Positions 13,939 through 21,312 of a stretch of DNA of 32,037 nucleotides are shown here, piece after piece. The DNA comes from a virus. A program made the position numbers and the translations under genes. The stretch spans positions 1,972 to 34,008 of the IMG/VR virus record IMGVR_UViG_3300000553_000161; one strand, written 5' to 3'. Each line of letters opens with the position of its first letter. Positions within the stretch are counted from its first letter, which is position 1. The notes beneath the pieces are model-generated. The model was not told the DNA's origin and did not search any database. It worked only from the letters and a program-made list of their open reading frames with translations.

Positions 13939-14716
13939 TTTCAATCATTTTAGGAAAATAAAATAGGTTGTGTGGACTGTCATCTTGCCTGCCTCTAGGA
14001 TGACAGACAAACCTAACATTATTTAGAGTTTGATCAAAATCATTGTGTACATGACCAAAACACCATGTTTTTATTTTCCTATTTTTATCAAACTCTAATA
14101 CTCTAGGAAGAAAACTACTGCCACATCTGCTATAATGCACTGGATGTTGTTCTATTAGAGTATCCATAAAACAATTATATGGTGCTGTATGTGTTAATAT
14201 TACTATTTCTCTGACATTTGAATCATGTGTTAATTTATCCACTATTTCACACATTACATTAGCATCTTCTTTTGCAGTATGATACACTTCATGCATGAAT
14301 GGCTCACTGAATATATTATTATTTGCCAAATATGAATAAGCTTCTTCCTTACTGATTTCTGGTTCCATAAAATCATATGTCCACCAACCATTAGCTCCTA
14401 CAAAAGCAACATTGTCTATTATTATTGCACTTCTGTTCAGATATTGTATATTTTGGTACTTACTAAATCGGTGACGTAATTTTGCATTATGTTCTTGAAG
14501 ATTGCACTGATTGTTATGTTCATGATTGCCATCAACGAATATTACATATTTGTAATGCTTGCTAATATCGATCACAGTGCGATAGGTATCTTCAATATCA
14601 AAATTAACATCACCTAACACCACTGCTATCAAACTAGTACCAATACCTTCCCAATTGATTTTTGCATCTATAGGCCAAAAATTATTATGCAAATCGGAAA
14701 CAAGATCAAATTTCAT
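13928..14716 (-). CDS. Calcineurin-like metallophosphoesterase
   Basis: A 262-residue metal-dependent phosphoesterase. The five expected motifs are present in order: D-L-H (SDLHNNF, residues 7-9), GD (VVLGDVNF, about 35), GNHEH (about 63-67), H (ILTHTAP, about 174) and GHVH (about 220-223). The substrate could be nucleotides, RNA ends or phosphoproteins; it is not predictable from sequence. T4-like phages often have stand-alone members of this family. It is convergent with clpS and overlaps it by 11 bases. It is divergent from the 14758 gene; its short upstream region holds a consensus promoter facing the other way. Confidence 0.85.
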   Translation of the reverse strand: MKFDLVSDLHNNFWPIDAKINWEGIGTSLIAVVLGDVNFDIEDTYRTVIDISKHYKYVIFVDGNHEHNNQCNLQEHNAKLRHRFSKYQNIQYLNRSAIIIDNVAFVGANGWWTYDFMEPEISKEEAYSYLANNNIFSEPFMHEVYHTAKEDANVMCEIVDKLTHDSNVREIVILTHTAPYNCFMDTLIEQHPVHYSRCGSSFLPRVLEFDKNRKIKTWCFGHVHNDFDQTLNNVRFVCHPRGRQDDSPHNLFYFPKMIEING

Positions 14717-14722
14717 TTTCTA

Positions 14723-14751
14723 TTGACATCACTTATCTTTTACTATATAGT
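14723..14751 (+). promoter_or_regulatory. Consensus sigma-70 promoter giving a leaderless mRNA
   Basis: TTGACA at 14723-14728, a 17-base spacer and TATAGT at 14746-14751. The expected transcription start coincides with A14758 of the ATG, leaving no room for a ribosome-binding site. The -10 to ATG distance (12 bases from the first base) is identical to that at 26446-26458. Confidence 0.8.
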
Positions 14752-14757
14752 TATAGA

Positions 14758-15120
14758 ATGCGAATTATATTTGATGAAAAATTGGTGCCAGAACTACAAA
14801 CACGCTATATCGTATTGGAATTAGATACGGTTATGCAACCTGCTATGGAAAAACCATTGACGCTTTACGCATTAATTGAAGATTTGGACATTAACATTTT
14901 GACTAATTTAGTTGATCTGTCAGTACAACATGCTCAATTGATTAAAGATTATAAAGATGGAAATTGGGACGCTGCTGAAATTAATGCAAATGCATTGATG
15001 GGTTCTTGGCGAAATTCAATTGACGAGTTTTATGAACTTGTTATCCAAACTTGTAAAGAATATAGAAGTACTAATACCACATGGAATGGTATTAGATACA
15101 CTACACCCTCTGAGGAATAA
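14758..15120 (+). CDS. Unknown protein from a leaderless transcript
   Basis: A 120-residue acidic protein. Mostly alpha-helical by eye: LVDLSVQHAQLIKDYKDGNW then AAEINANALMGSWRNSIDEF with YELVIQTCKEYR. The first 30 residues look like beta strands (MRIIFDEKLVPELQTRYIVL). No family recognised; I have an impression of similar small proteins in T4-like cyanophages. It starts at the predicted transcription start. GAGGA near its 3' end serves the next gene, two bases away, so the two are co-transcribed. Confidence 0.7.
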   Translation: MRIIFDEKLVPELQTRYIVLELDTVMQPAMEKPLTLYALIEDLDINILTNLVDLSVQHAQLIKDYKDGNWDAAEINANALMGSWRNSIDEFYELVIQTCKEYRSTNTTWNGIRYTTPSEE

Positions 15121-15122
15121 AA

Positions 15123-15905
15123 ATGCGTCGCCATTACATTGAAGAATCTGAACTAGTTAATCGTCTTCGCACTCGTTTTGATATCATAAAGCCATATGCT
15201 CTACCATGTGGCGAATGGGATATTTGGCATGAAACAACCAAAAAGGAAAAGCCTGTTGCTTACTTCATCACAGAAACTCTGCCAGAATTTTTAGATAAGA
15301 TTTTAGATAAGATCCCAACTCCCATTGATGATATTCGTTACTATTGTCGTAACCGTTTTTATCGCAAGAGTCATGTGCTGCCCTGTTACTTTAAGCCAGG
15401 TGAATATCATGATCTTGATGAGCGTTTGCTACATGGTGTTATGAACTCACTAGTTGACTTTGTCGAGGTTGAAAAGGCTTATAAGAGTCGTTGGTGTAAT
15501 ATCGACGAAAGTAAAAAGTCCAAATGGAAAAATGGACGTTGCCCAGAACTTGGCCTTGAATATCTTGCGTGGGAAATGTCGTTAGATGAACCCTCATTGG
15601 ATATAACAGAGCGAGCTGATAGCCAAGCAGCAACAGCACGAGAGATCAAAGCAATTTATGATTGGTGGAAAGTTACTCGTCCTGCACGCCCAGATCCATA
15701 TGATGCAAGCGGTTGGAGTGAATACTGCGAAAAGAGCGAAGAACAAGGGTACAAGATTTTTAATAATAAGGAAAAAAATCCTGAACTAGCAGAACTTTCT
15801 ACTGTAACACATAAGAAGTTGCGTGAGATTGAAGCAGCATACGATGCTGAAGATGAAGCTATGCTTATTCGTATTATTAAGATTCGTCGTTCACTTTGGG
15901 CCTAA
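15123..15905 (+). CDS. Unknown conserved-looking phage protein
   Basis: A 260-residue protein, rich in Trp, Tyr and charged residues. Visible blocks: LPCGEWDIWHETTKKEKPVA, FITETLPEFLDKILDKIPTP, DIRYYCRNRFYRKSHVLPCY, PGEYHDLDERLLHGVMNSLV and AIYDWWKVTRPARPDPYDAS. The mix of Arg, His, Asp and Cys clusters could bind metal or nucleic acid, but no known motif is complete. It is preceded by GAGGA at 15112-15116 and follows the 14758 gene by two bases. A cytosolic phage takeover or host-interaction protein is possible; there is no direct evidence. Confidence 0.7.
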   Translation: MRRHYIEESELVNRLRTRFDIIKPYALPCGEWDIWHETTKKEKPVAYFITETLPEFLDKILDKIPTPIDDIRYYCRNRFYRKSHVLPCYFKPGEYHDLDERLLHGVMNSLVDFVEVEKAYKSRWCNIDESKKSKWKNGRCPELGLEYLAWEMSLDEPSLDITERADSQAATAREIKAIYDWWKVTRPARPDPYDASGWSEYCEKSEEQGYKIFNNKEKNPELAELSTVTHKKLREIEAAYDAEDEAMLIRIIKIRRSLWA

Positions 15906-15906
15906 T

Positions 15907-16605
15907 ATGAAAAATATTCTTGTTGTTTTTTTTGCATTAGCTCTTAGCGGCTGTGGCATTGTTTATGATCATGTTGATCCACGTCGTGGACTTGCGCCGC
16001 AAACGCCTGCATTACTTACTGCAAGCGAAAATATTGGTGCAACATCAACTAGCCCTGTATTAATTAGAATTTTTAAACAATCAAATGAACTTGAACTATG
16101 GCGTAAGACATCTAAAGGTGATTACGCTCTCGTTAATATCTTTACAGTATGTACATATAGTGGCGAGCTTGGCCCAAAACATCGAAGTGGTGATCGACAA
16201 GCTCCTGAGGGTTTTTATAGTATTAGTGCTAATCAATTAAATTATCACAGTATTCGCTTTCTAAGTTTGAATACAGGTTACCCAAATAACTATGATCGTG
16301 TTCATAAGTCAGCTGGTTCATCTCTTATGATTCACGGAGGATGTGACAGTGCAGGCTGCTACGCAATTCAAGATGCTCCCATGCAAGATTTGTTTGCTGC
16401 TGTCAGAGATGCACTTAAAGCAGGACAAAAGTCAGTACAATTACAGATTTATCCATTTCGAATGAGTGGAATTAGTATGTTGCTTAATCAAGATAGCAAG
16501 TATATTGATTTTTGGAATCAACTTAAAGTAGGTTATGACAAGTTTAATCTAACACATCATGATTTAGATGTTGAAGTACAACATGGAAGATACGTGATTA
16601 ATTAA
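15907..16605 (+). CDS. YafK/DpaA-type L,D-transpeptidase-fold lipoprotein
   Basis: Exported lipoprotein: hydrophobic start MKNILVVFFALALSGC with lipobox LSGC (Cys16), so probably outer-membrane anchored. Residues about 50-195 match the L,D-transpeptidase (YkuD) fold in the YafK branch: FTVCTYSGELGPK, APEGFY, SLMIHGGCDSAGCYAIQD with the catalytic pair His143 and Cys151. E. coli YafK (DpaA) removes Braun lipoprotein from peptidoglycan. A phage copy could loosen the outer membrane-cell wall link before lysis, or cross-link peptidoglycan. ATG 15907 is chosen because earlier in-frame starts lie in the upstream gene and would bury the signal peptide. The next gene starts immediately after its stop. 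Confidence 0.85.
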   Translation: MKNILVVFFALALSGCGIVYDHVDPRRGLAPQTPALLTASENIGATSTSPVLIRIFKQSNELELWRKTSKGDYALVNIFTVCTYSGELGPKHRSGDRQAPEGFYSISANQLNYHSIRFLSLNTGYPNNYDRVHKSAGSSLMIHGGCDSAGCYAIQDAPMQDLFAAVRDALKAGQKSVQLQIYPFRMSGISMLLNQDSKYIDFWNQLKVGYDKFNLTHHDLDVEVQHGRYVIN

Positions 16606-17136
16606 ATGTTCTATGTTGAAAATACTTGCAATTTTAATTCCGACGAGATAAAGTTTCTTCAATATGTATTAAGTGGAGAGTTTTCATGGTTTTATCAAAG
16701 AGAGAAAAACCATGACGACACTGCTTTTTATTTTCTTGTGCATACACTAATGCATAGAAATACAGATGGAGAACCGGTTACTGGAAATATTAATTCACCA
16801 TATTATGACATTTGTATTAATATTTTTAAAAAATTCTGCAAAGAAAATAATGTAGAAGTTAATACAATTTTCAGAGCTGCTCTTAATAGTACGATGCATA
16901 GCCCATTAGAAATGACCAGAATTCATACTGATCATAAATTTGAACATAAAAATTTTGTGCTGTATATCAATGAATTTGAAAATGGACAAACATGTATATT
17001 TGATAATGATTATAATCTGATCAAACAAGTTGAGCCACAATTACATAAAGCTATCGTATTCTCAGGTGAGCCACATGCTCACAAATACTGCTTATATAAT
17101 GAGCGTAGAATTATTTTGGTGATAACTTTTAATTAA
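16606..17136 (+). CDS. Fe(II)/2-oxoglutarate-dependent oxygenase
   Basis: A 176-residue double-stranded beta-helix oxygenase. The iron-binding triad is visible: H-T-D at 107-109 and a distal His at 157 or 159 (GEPHAHKY); the 2-oxoglutarate-binding Arg is 167/168 (NERRIILVITF). The GQTCIFD strand between them fits the family. Such enzymes hydroxylate proteins, nucleic acids or small molecules; the substrate is unknown. T4-like phages of aquatic hosts carry several. ATG follows directly on the stop of the lipoprotein gene, so both share a transcript. Confidence 0.85.
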   Translation: MFYVENTCNFNSDEIKFLQYVLSGEFSWFYQREKNHDDTAFYFLVHTLMHRNTDGEPVTGNINSPYYDICINIFKKFCKENNVEVNTIFRAALNSTMHSPLEMTRIHTDHKFEHKNFVLYINEFENGQTCIFDNDYNLIKQVEPQLHKAIVFSGEPHAHKYCLYNERRIILVITFN

Positions 17137-17142
17137 GTTTTC

Positions 17143-17150
17143 GATAAATA
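17143..17150 (+). promoter_or_regulatory. T4-late-like core variant GATAAATA
   Basis: GATAAATA, one base from the T4 late core, lies eight bases ahead of ATG 17158 in a 21-base gap. If used, it would give a nearly leaderless transcript of the structural genes that follow. Confidence 0.4.
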
Positions 17151-17157
17151 TTTTACA

Positions 17158-17889
17158 ATGATAGTTCAAAGAGAGTCTGAAACACAATACTGGCAATTAA
17201 TCAAACACATTGGTATGTATAATAACCGATGGGAAGAAAGCGTTGACACAAAAGCTAGTATTATATTAGAGCTGGTATCTACTTTAGATGTCAACTCAAC
17301 ATCAATTTTGTTCACAACATTTAACCCAATTGCGTTAACATTAGCTAAAAATTATTCAGTCACTATTCATTGTGACCCTGCACTTGCAAAAATATTTGAT
17401 TTCTCTAATGTAACTAAAGTTGTTGAATCATTAGATAATATTAATTCCAAATACAACATTGTTATAGCATTAGATGAATACTTTACCTATGCTGATTCTG
17501 AGATAATTCAAAGAGAATTATTAGATAACTTAGCTAAAGTTACCGACAGATGGTTAATTACCACACTGCAAGACTATAAGAACTTTGCACCTCATAAGAA
17601 AAACCAAATTGATTCTACTAGTATCAATGGTAATAATAACTACATTATGCTAGAAAATAGCATTGCTGACAAAACAGACAAGCAGTTATGGAATCACTAT
17701 TGGTATTGTATAAAAGATCATCGAGATCTTTTAACCATTGGACCAAATAAACGTCGTACTATGTACTTCAAACAGTTGGCCAAATACAGCAGCGATGCTG
17801 GCAGTAAACAATATGTCATTCAGAAAAACTTGCTCTATAAAGGTTTTTTCAGTAAAATGTTTGAACATATTATTACTGTGAAATTTTAA
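17158..17889 (+). CDS. Unknown protein, possibly a methyltransferase-like fold
   Basis: A 243-residue protein. ILFTTFNPIALTLAKNYSVT followed by IHCDPALAKIF and YNIVIALDEYFTYADSEIIQ resembles a Rossmann alternation, weakly like SAM-dependent methyltransferases (an acidic residue after strand two, then a 'NIVIALDEYF' strand four). No Gly-rich SAM motif I is present, so the enzyme assignment is doubtful. It sits between the oxygenase and the fibre-like gene, whose ATG follows its stop directly. In related phages similar genes sit near virion fibre genes as I recall them. A structural-chaperone or modification role is possible. Confidence 0.6.
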   Translation: MIVQRESETQYWQLIKHIGMYNNRWEESVDTKASIILELVSTLDVNSTSILFTTFNPIALTLAKNYSVTIHCDPALAKIFDFSNVTKVVESLDNINSKYNIVIALDEYFTYADSEIIQRELLDNLAKVTDRWLITTLQDYKNFAPHKKNQIDSTSINGNNNYIMLENSIADKTDKQLWNHYWYCIKDHRDLLTIGPNKRRTMYFKQLAKYSSDAGSKQYVIQKNLLYKGFFSKMFEHIITVKF

Positions 17890-19059
17890 ATGATCAATTT
17901 AGACCTTGAAAAACAAATTAACCAACAGATACAAGCAACCATTCAAGATTATTTGAATGGTGATGCACTTAAAGCAAGTATTCAAGAAAAGATAGATGCT
18001 GCGGTTGGCAACATCATTAGTAATGTTGCAGGTAAAATTTATTCAGAATTATCAGCGTCCGATGATATTAAAAATCATATACTTGGCATTATTAAATTAG
18101 AAACAAATCAGCATATTCACACACAAAGTAGAAGTCTTGTTCAGCAAGAGCTTGAAATAGTCCCTGTTAAGGATATTGTTGAACGATTAGTAAAAAATGA
18201 AATTACAATAACACTTGACAAGATGGACTTTCCAAACGAAAGTATACCATTATCATCGATTGCTTGGAAACCTAACGCAATATCAGGTGATTATGTATCC
18301 GGCGGATTAATTAAAAATTTTAGTAGTACTGGTATTGATGACAAAGCAACTGCTGCACAATTAACTATATTAGATGATCATGTGGTAGTTGAAGGTGAAT
18401 TTACAGCGTTGAATATTACTGCTGCTGATACTATCACCGCAAAAAATTTAAGTTTGACAGGCACATTAGAAATTGGCACAGATATCTTAGATCATGGGCC
18501 ATTCAGCCAAATGATACAAATGCATAGTCAATTGATTTTTGATCAATCAATTGAACCTTTTAAAGGACTATTGAAAGATGGCTCTCCTATTATTAGCGGC
18601 GATAGTATCTCTACAAGTGTTTCACAAAGTAATCTACGAAGAGTAGGTAATTTGCAGGAACTTAATGTATTAGGGGATGCGAAATTTAGTGACACTGTTT
18701 ATATAAGTTCATCAGGCAAAGTTGGAATAAACACCGACGAACCACGTGGAGCATTAACCATATGGGATGAAGATTCAGAAGTATCTTTTACTAAAATAGG
18801 TACTCGTACAATGTTTGTTGGTAGCACACGTATTGGAAATCTGGCACTTGGTACTAATAATCAACCTCAAATAATATTAAAAGAAGACATCATTGAAATG
18901 AATAATCCTTTAAGAATAATGGGAATTAAATTCTCTGTTAATGGAACTATCCCTGATTATGTTGGTGAACCAAACGAAGTAGTTTTTGTTTTAGCTTCAA
19001 ATGAAAATCATCCAAAGTTTTATATGTGTCAAGGAGGAAATAGATGGCAGGCTTTATAG
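17890..19059 (+). CDS. Fibre-like virion structural protein
   Basis: A 389-residue protein. The N-terminal third is helical and coiled-coil-like (DLEKQINQQIQATIQDYLNG). The middle has repeated short beta strands of the trimeric fibre type: DDHVVVEGEFTALNITAADT then ITAKNLSLTGTLEIGTD. The segment SSSGKVGINTDEPRGALTIW near 275-295 matches the common phage-fibre 'GKVGIGTxxPxxxL' motif. The C-terminus (FVLASNENHPKFYMCQGGNR) could be a receptor-binding or small knob domain. The position after unknown proteins and before a tiny gene fits a tail- or head-fibre gene. Host receptor unknown. Confidence 0.75.
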   Translation: MINLDLEKQINQQIQATIQDYLNGDALKASIQEKIDAAVGNIISNVAGKIYSELSASDDIKNHILGIIKLETNQHIHTQSRSLVQQELEIVPVKDIVERLVKNEITITLDKMDFPNESIPLSSIAWKPNAISGDYVSGGLIKNFSSTGIDDKATAAQLTILDDHVVVEGEFTALNITAADTITAKNLSLTGTLEIGTDILDHGPFSQMIQMHSQLIFDQSIEPFKGLLKDGSPIISGDSISTSVSQSNLRRVGNLQELNVLGDAKFSDTVYISSSGKVGINTDEPRGALTIWDEDSEVSFTKIGTRTMFVGSTRIGNLALGTNNQPQIILKEDIIEMNNPLRIMGIKFSVNGTIPDYVGEPNEVVFVLASNENHPKFYMCQGGNRWQAL

Positions 19060-19154
19060 CATGGCTACTTGCTCCTTATCATATTTGGAAATATAAAAGA
19101 GCTCGTCGCAAGATATTACAAGAATTACGAAACAAGGATCCATTTATCTACTGA
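19044..19154 (+). CDS. Small basic amphipathic protein, 36 residues
   Basis: A short gene, MAGFIAWLLAPYHIWKYKRA then RRKILQELRNKDPFIY. The hydrophobic start (GFIAWLLAPY) followed by a basic helix suggests membrane-surface association. GGAGG at 19033-19037 sits six bases upstream, a strong binding site. It overlaps the fibre gene by 16 bases and the carbamoyltransferase start by TGATG. Both junctions favour a real gene. Function unknown. Confidence 0.75.
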   Translation: MAGFIAWLLAPYHIWKYKRARRKILQELRNKDPFIY

Positions 19155-20608
19155 TGATATTAGGTATTAATGCTCTCAACCATGATGCAAGTATATGCCT
19201 CGTTAAAGGTAACGATATAAGATTTGCCGGACATTCTGAACGATATAGTCGTCGAAAGAATGACAAAAATTTAGATCATAAACTATTAGATGATTGTTTT
19301 AATTATGGAACACCAACTGAAATAGTTTGGTTTGAAAAGCCATTTAGCAAAGCAATGCGTCGATGGTATTCAGGCGAAACTCCTATATTTCAAAATACAA
19401 AAAAGTATCTTAAAGAAAACAGTTTAAATCATTTACCAATTACATATGTTCCTCATCATGCTGCCCATGCTGCAATGGGATTCTATACCAGTAAGTTTCC
19501 TAATGCTACTATTATAGTTGTTGATGCAATTGGAGAATGGGATACTACTAGTATTTGGTCAGCTGATAGTAAGGGATTAAAATGCATCTTTAGAACAACA
19601 TATCCTAATAGTATGGGATTGTTCTATAGTGCTGCCACGGAAGCTATTGGTCTCAAACCCAATGAAGAAGAATATATTCTGATGGGAATGGCTGCATATG
19701 GTAAGCCAACATACACAAAATTATTGAAAGATAAGTTATTCAAAATTTGGGATGGTCCCAGATCTAAACTAAGATATAATCTACATCGTGGGATGAAACC
19801 ATGGATTACTATACATCCCGATGATTACATAAACTTTGCTGCCAGTGTTCAGCAGATATTTAAAGAGTATATGATTAGTTTGTGTGCATATGCTCAAGTT
19901 CATATTCCCAGTAAGAATTTAATTATTACTGGCGGCGGCGCACTTAATTGTGCAGTCAATGGTGAAATTGATCAGTTAAAAGCATTTGATCGTATTTGGA
20001 TTCCACCTAACCCAGGTGATGCAGGATTAAGTTTGGGAGCAATAGCTTATCATACTAAGCAGGCTGTTAATTTAGATCATGCCTACCTAGGGCACGACAT
20101 TAAGAAACATGTTGATATTCGCAGTGTAATTGATTACCTTCATCAAGGACAAGTAATTGCTGTTGCCAGCGGCCGTGCAGAATTTGGCCCAAGAGCATTA
20201 GGTAATCGCAGTATATTAGCAGATCCGCGTTGTATTAACATTAAAGATCAAGTTAATGCTGTTAAAAAGCGTGAACCATTTAGACCATTTGCTCCTGCTA
20301 TATTAGCTGAACATGCAGATGAATATTTTGAATTGAATCATAATTGTTATGATTATATGCAGTTTGCAGTTAAATGTCGTCGTCCTGATCTATTTCCTGC
20401 TATTATACATGAAGACGGAACCAGTCGGGTGCAAACGGTAAACAAAGATAATCCTAGTATACTACGTCCAATATTAGAAGCATGGTATGAAAAAACTGGA
20501 TGTCCAATGCTATTGAATACAAGTATGAACATTAAAGGCGAGCCGTTAGTTAATACTGTGTGGGATGCCAGAATGTTTAGCTTATCAAATAAGGTACCTG
20601 TATTTTGA
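19154..20608 (+). CDS. NodU/TobZ-family carbamoyltransferase
   Basis: Transfers a carbamoyl group, activated as carbamoyl-AMP, to a hydroxyl of a sugar or similar acceptor. The 484-residue protein shows the N-terminal domain (LGINALNHDASICLVK, SERYSRRK), the metal-binding HHAAHA motif (PHHAAHAAMGFY, about 99-110), NSMGLFYSAATEAIG, GGGALNCAVN and the C-terminal YrdC-like signature FGPRALGNRSILADPR, REPFRPFAPAIL, LLNTSMNIKGEP. It is shorter than the usual 550-600, ending soon after the last motif. Its start overlaps the 36-residue gene and its stop overlaps the SGNH gene (TTGA), so all three are coupled. The acceptor substrate is unknown; phage glycan or DNA-sugar modification is possible. Confidence 0.9.
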   Translation: MILGINALNHDASICLVKGNDIRFAGHSERYSRRKNDKNLDHKLLDDCFNYGTPTEIVWFEKPFSKAMRRWYSGETPIFQNTKKYLKENSLNHLPITYVPHHAAHAAMGFYTSKFPNATIIVVDAIGEWDTTSIWSADSKGLKCIFRTTYPNSMGLFYSAATEAIGLKPNEEEYILMGMAAYGKPTYTKLLKDKLFKIWDGPRSKLRYNLHRGMKPWITIHPDDYINFAASVQQIFKEYMISLCAYAQVHIPSKNLIITGGGALNCAVNGEIDQLKAFDRIWIPPNPGDAGLSLGAIAYHTKQAVNLDHAYLGHDIKKHVDIRSVIDYLHQGQVIAVASGRAEFGPRALGNRSILADPRCINIKDQVNAVKKREPFRPFAPAILAEHADEYFELNHNCYDYMQFAVKCRRPDLFPAIIHEDGTSRVQTVNKDNPSILRPILEAWYEKTGCPMLLNTSMNIKGEPLVNTVWDARMFSLSNKVPVF

Positions 20609-21312
20609 CAACAATAACTATAGTTGGCGATAGTTTTACACAGTATTATGAAGGAACATATCTAGAGAAGATATGTAAATCTTTAAATTTAGAAGTATTA
20701 GACCATGTAGGATTTCCAGGTGGCGATCAGTACAAAATTTATGCTCGATTTTTAACTCAACTTGAAAAAAATCCTGACATAATGTTTTGTTGTTATACAG
20801 GATTTGATAGACTTTATCATCCAAAATTTTCAATTCAACGATTATTTGATCCAGTTACATATAAATTTTTAAAAGTGTTCACATTAAAATCTAAAGAAGA
20901 ACAATCACCTGAATTTCAAACGGTAATGAATGCTGCTCAACAATATTACGAACACCTGTATGATCATTGTTATATGAAAACTATGCAAAAATTAATGGTA
21001 GTTGACATGCAGAAAAAATGTAAAGAACGTAATATCAAAATGATTAATTTACCAGCATTTGATTCAAGTTTTTTTGAAAAAACACATGGGCTATGGTGTA
21101 TTTCTGAACCTAAAGGATTAATGAATCTTAGTAAATTAGATGATTCATCGTGGCAAGCACATACAAGCGATAAGAGAAAAAATCATTTCACTGACAGCGG
21201 GCATGACATATTAGCGAAAGAATTAATTCCTCATATCGAACGATTAATTAACTCGGGACCTGAAGAATTCTTAGGATTTACTTTTCTTTACCCACATCAT
21301 TTTAAATCTTGA
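20605..21312 (+). CDS. SGNH/GDSL-like hydrolase
   Basis: A 235-residue protein with the family start TITIVGDSFT: block I GDS with the nucleophile Ser10. Block V is seen as FTDSGHDILA (Asp and His near 195-200). Block II/III residues are not clear (VGFPGGDQY may supply Gly). Such enzymes act as esterases or acyltransferases on sugars, lipids or peptides. The start is TTG 20605, overlapping the carbamoyltransferase stop (TTGA), so expression depends on coupling. Linked to the carbamoyltransferase, it may edit the same modified sugar. The 3' end overlaps the convergent radical SAM gene by 16 bases. Confidence 0.75.
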   Translation: MTTITIVGDSFTQYYEGTYLEKICKSLNLEVLDHVGFPGGDQYKIYARFLTQLEKNPDIMFCCYTGFDRLYHPKFSIQRLFDPVTYKFLKVFTLKSKEEQSPEFQTVMNAAQQYYEHLYDHCYMKTMQKLMVVDMQKKCKERNIKMINLPAFDSSFFEKTHGLWCISEPKGLMNLSKLDDSSWQAHTSDKRKNHFTDSGHDILAKELIPHIERLINSGPEEFLGFTFLYPHHFKS

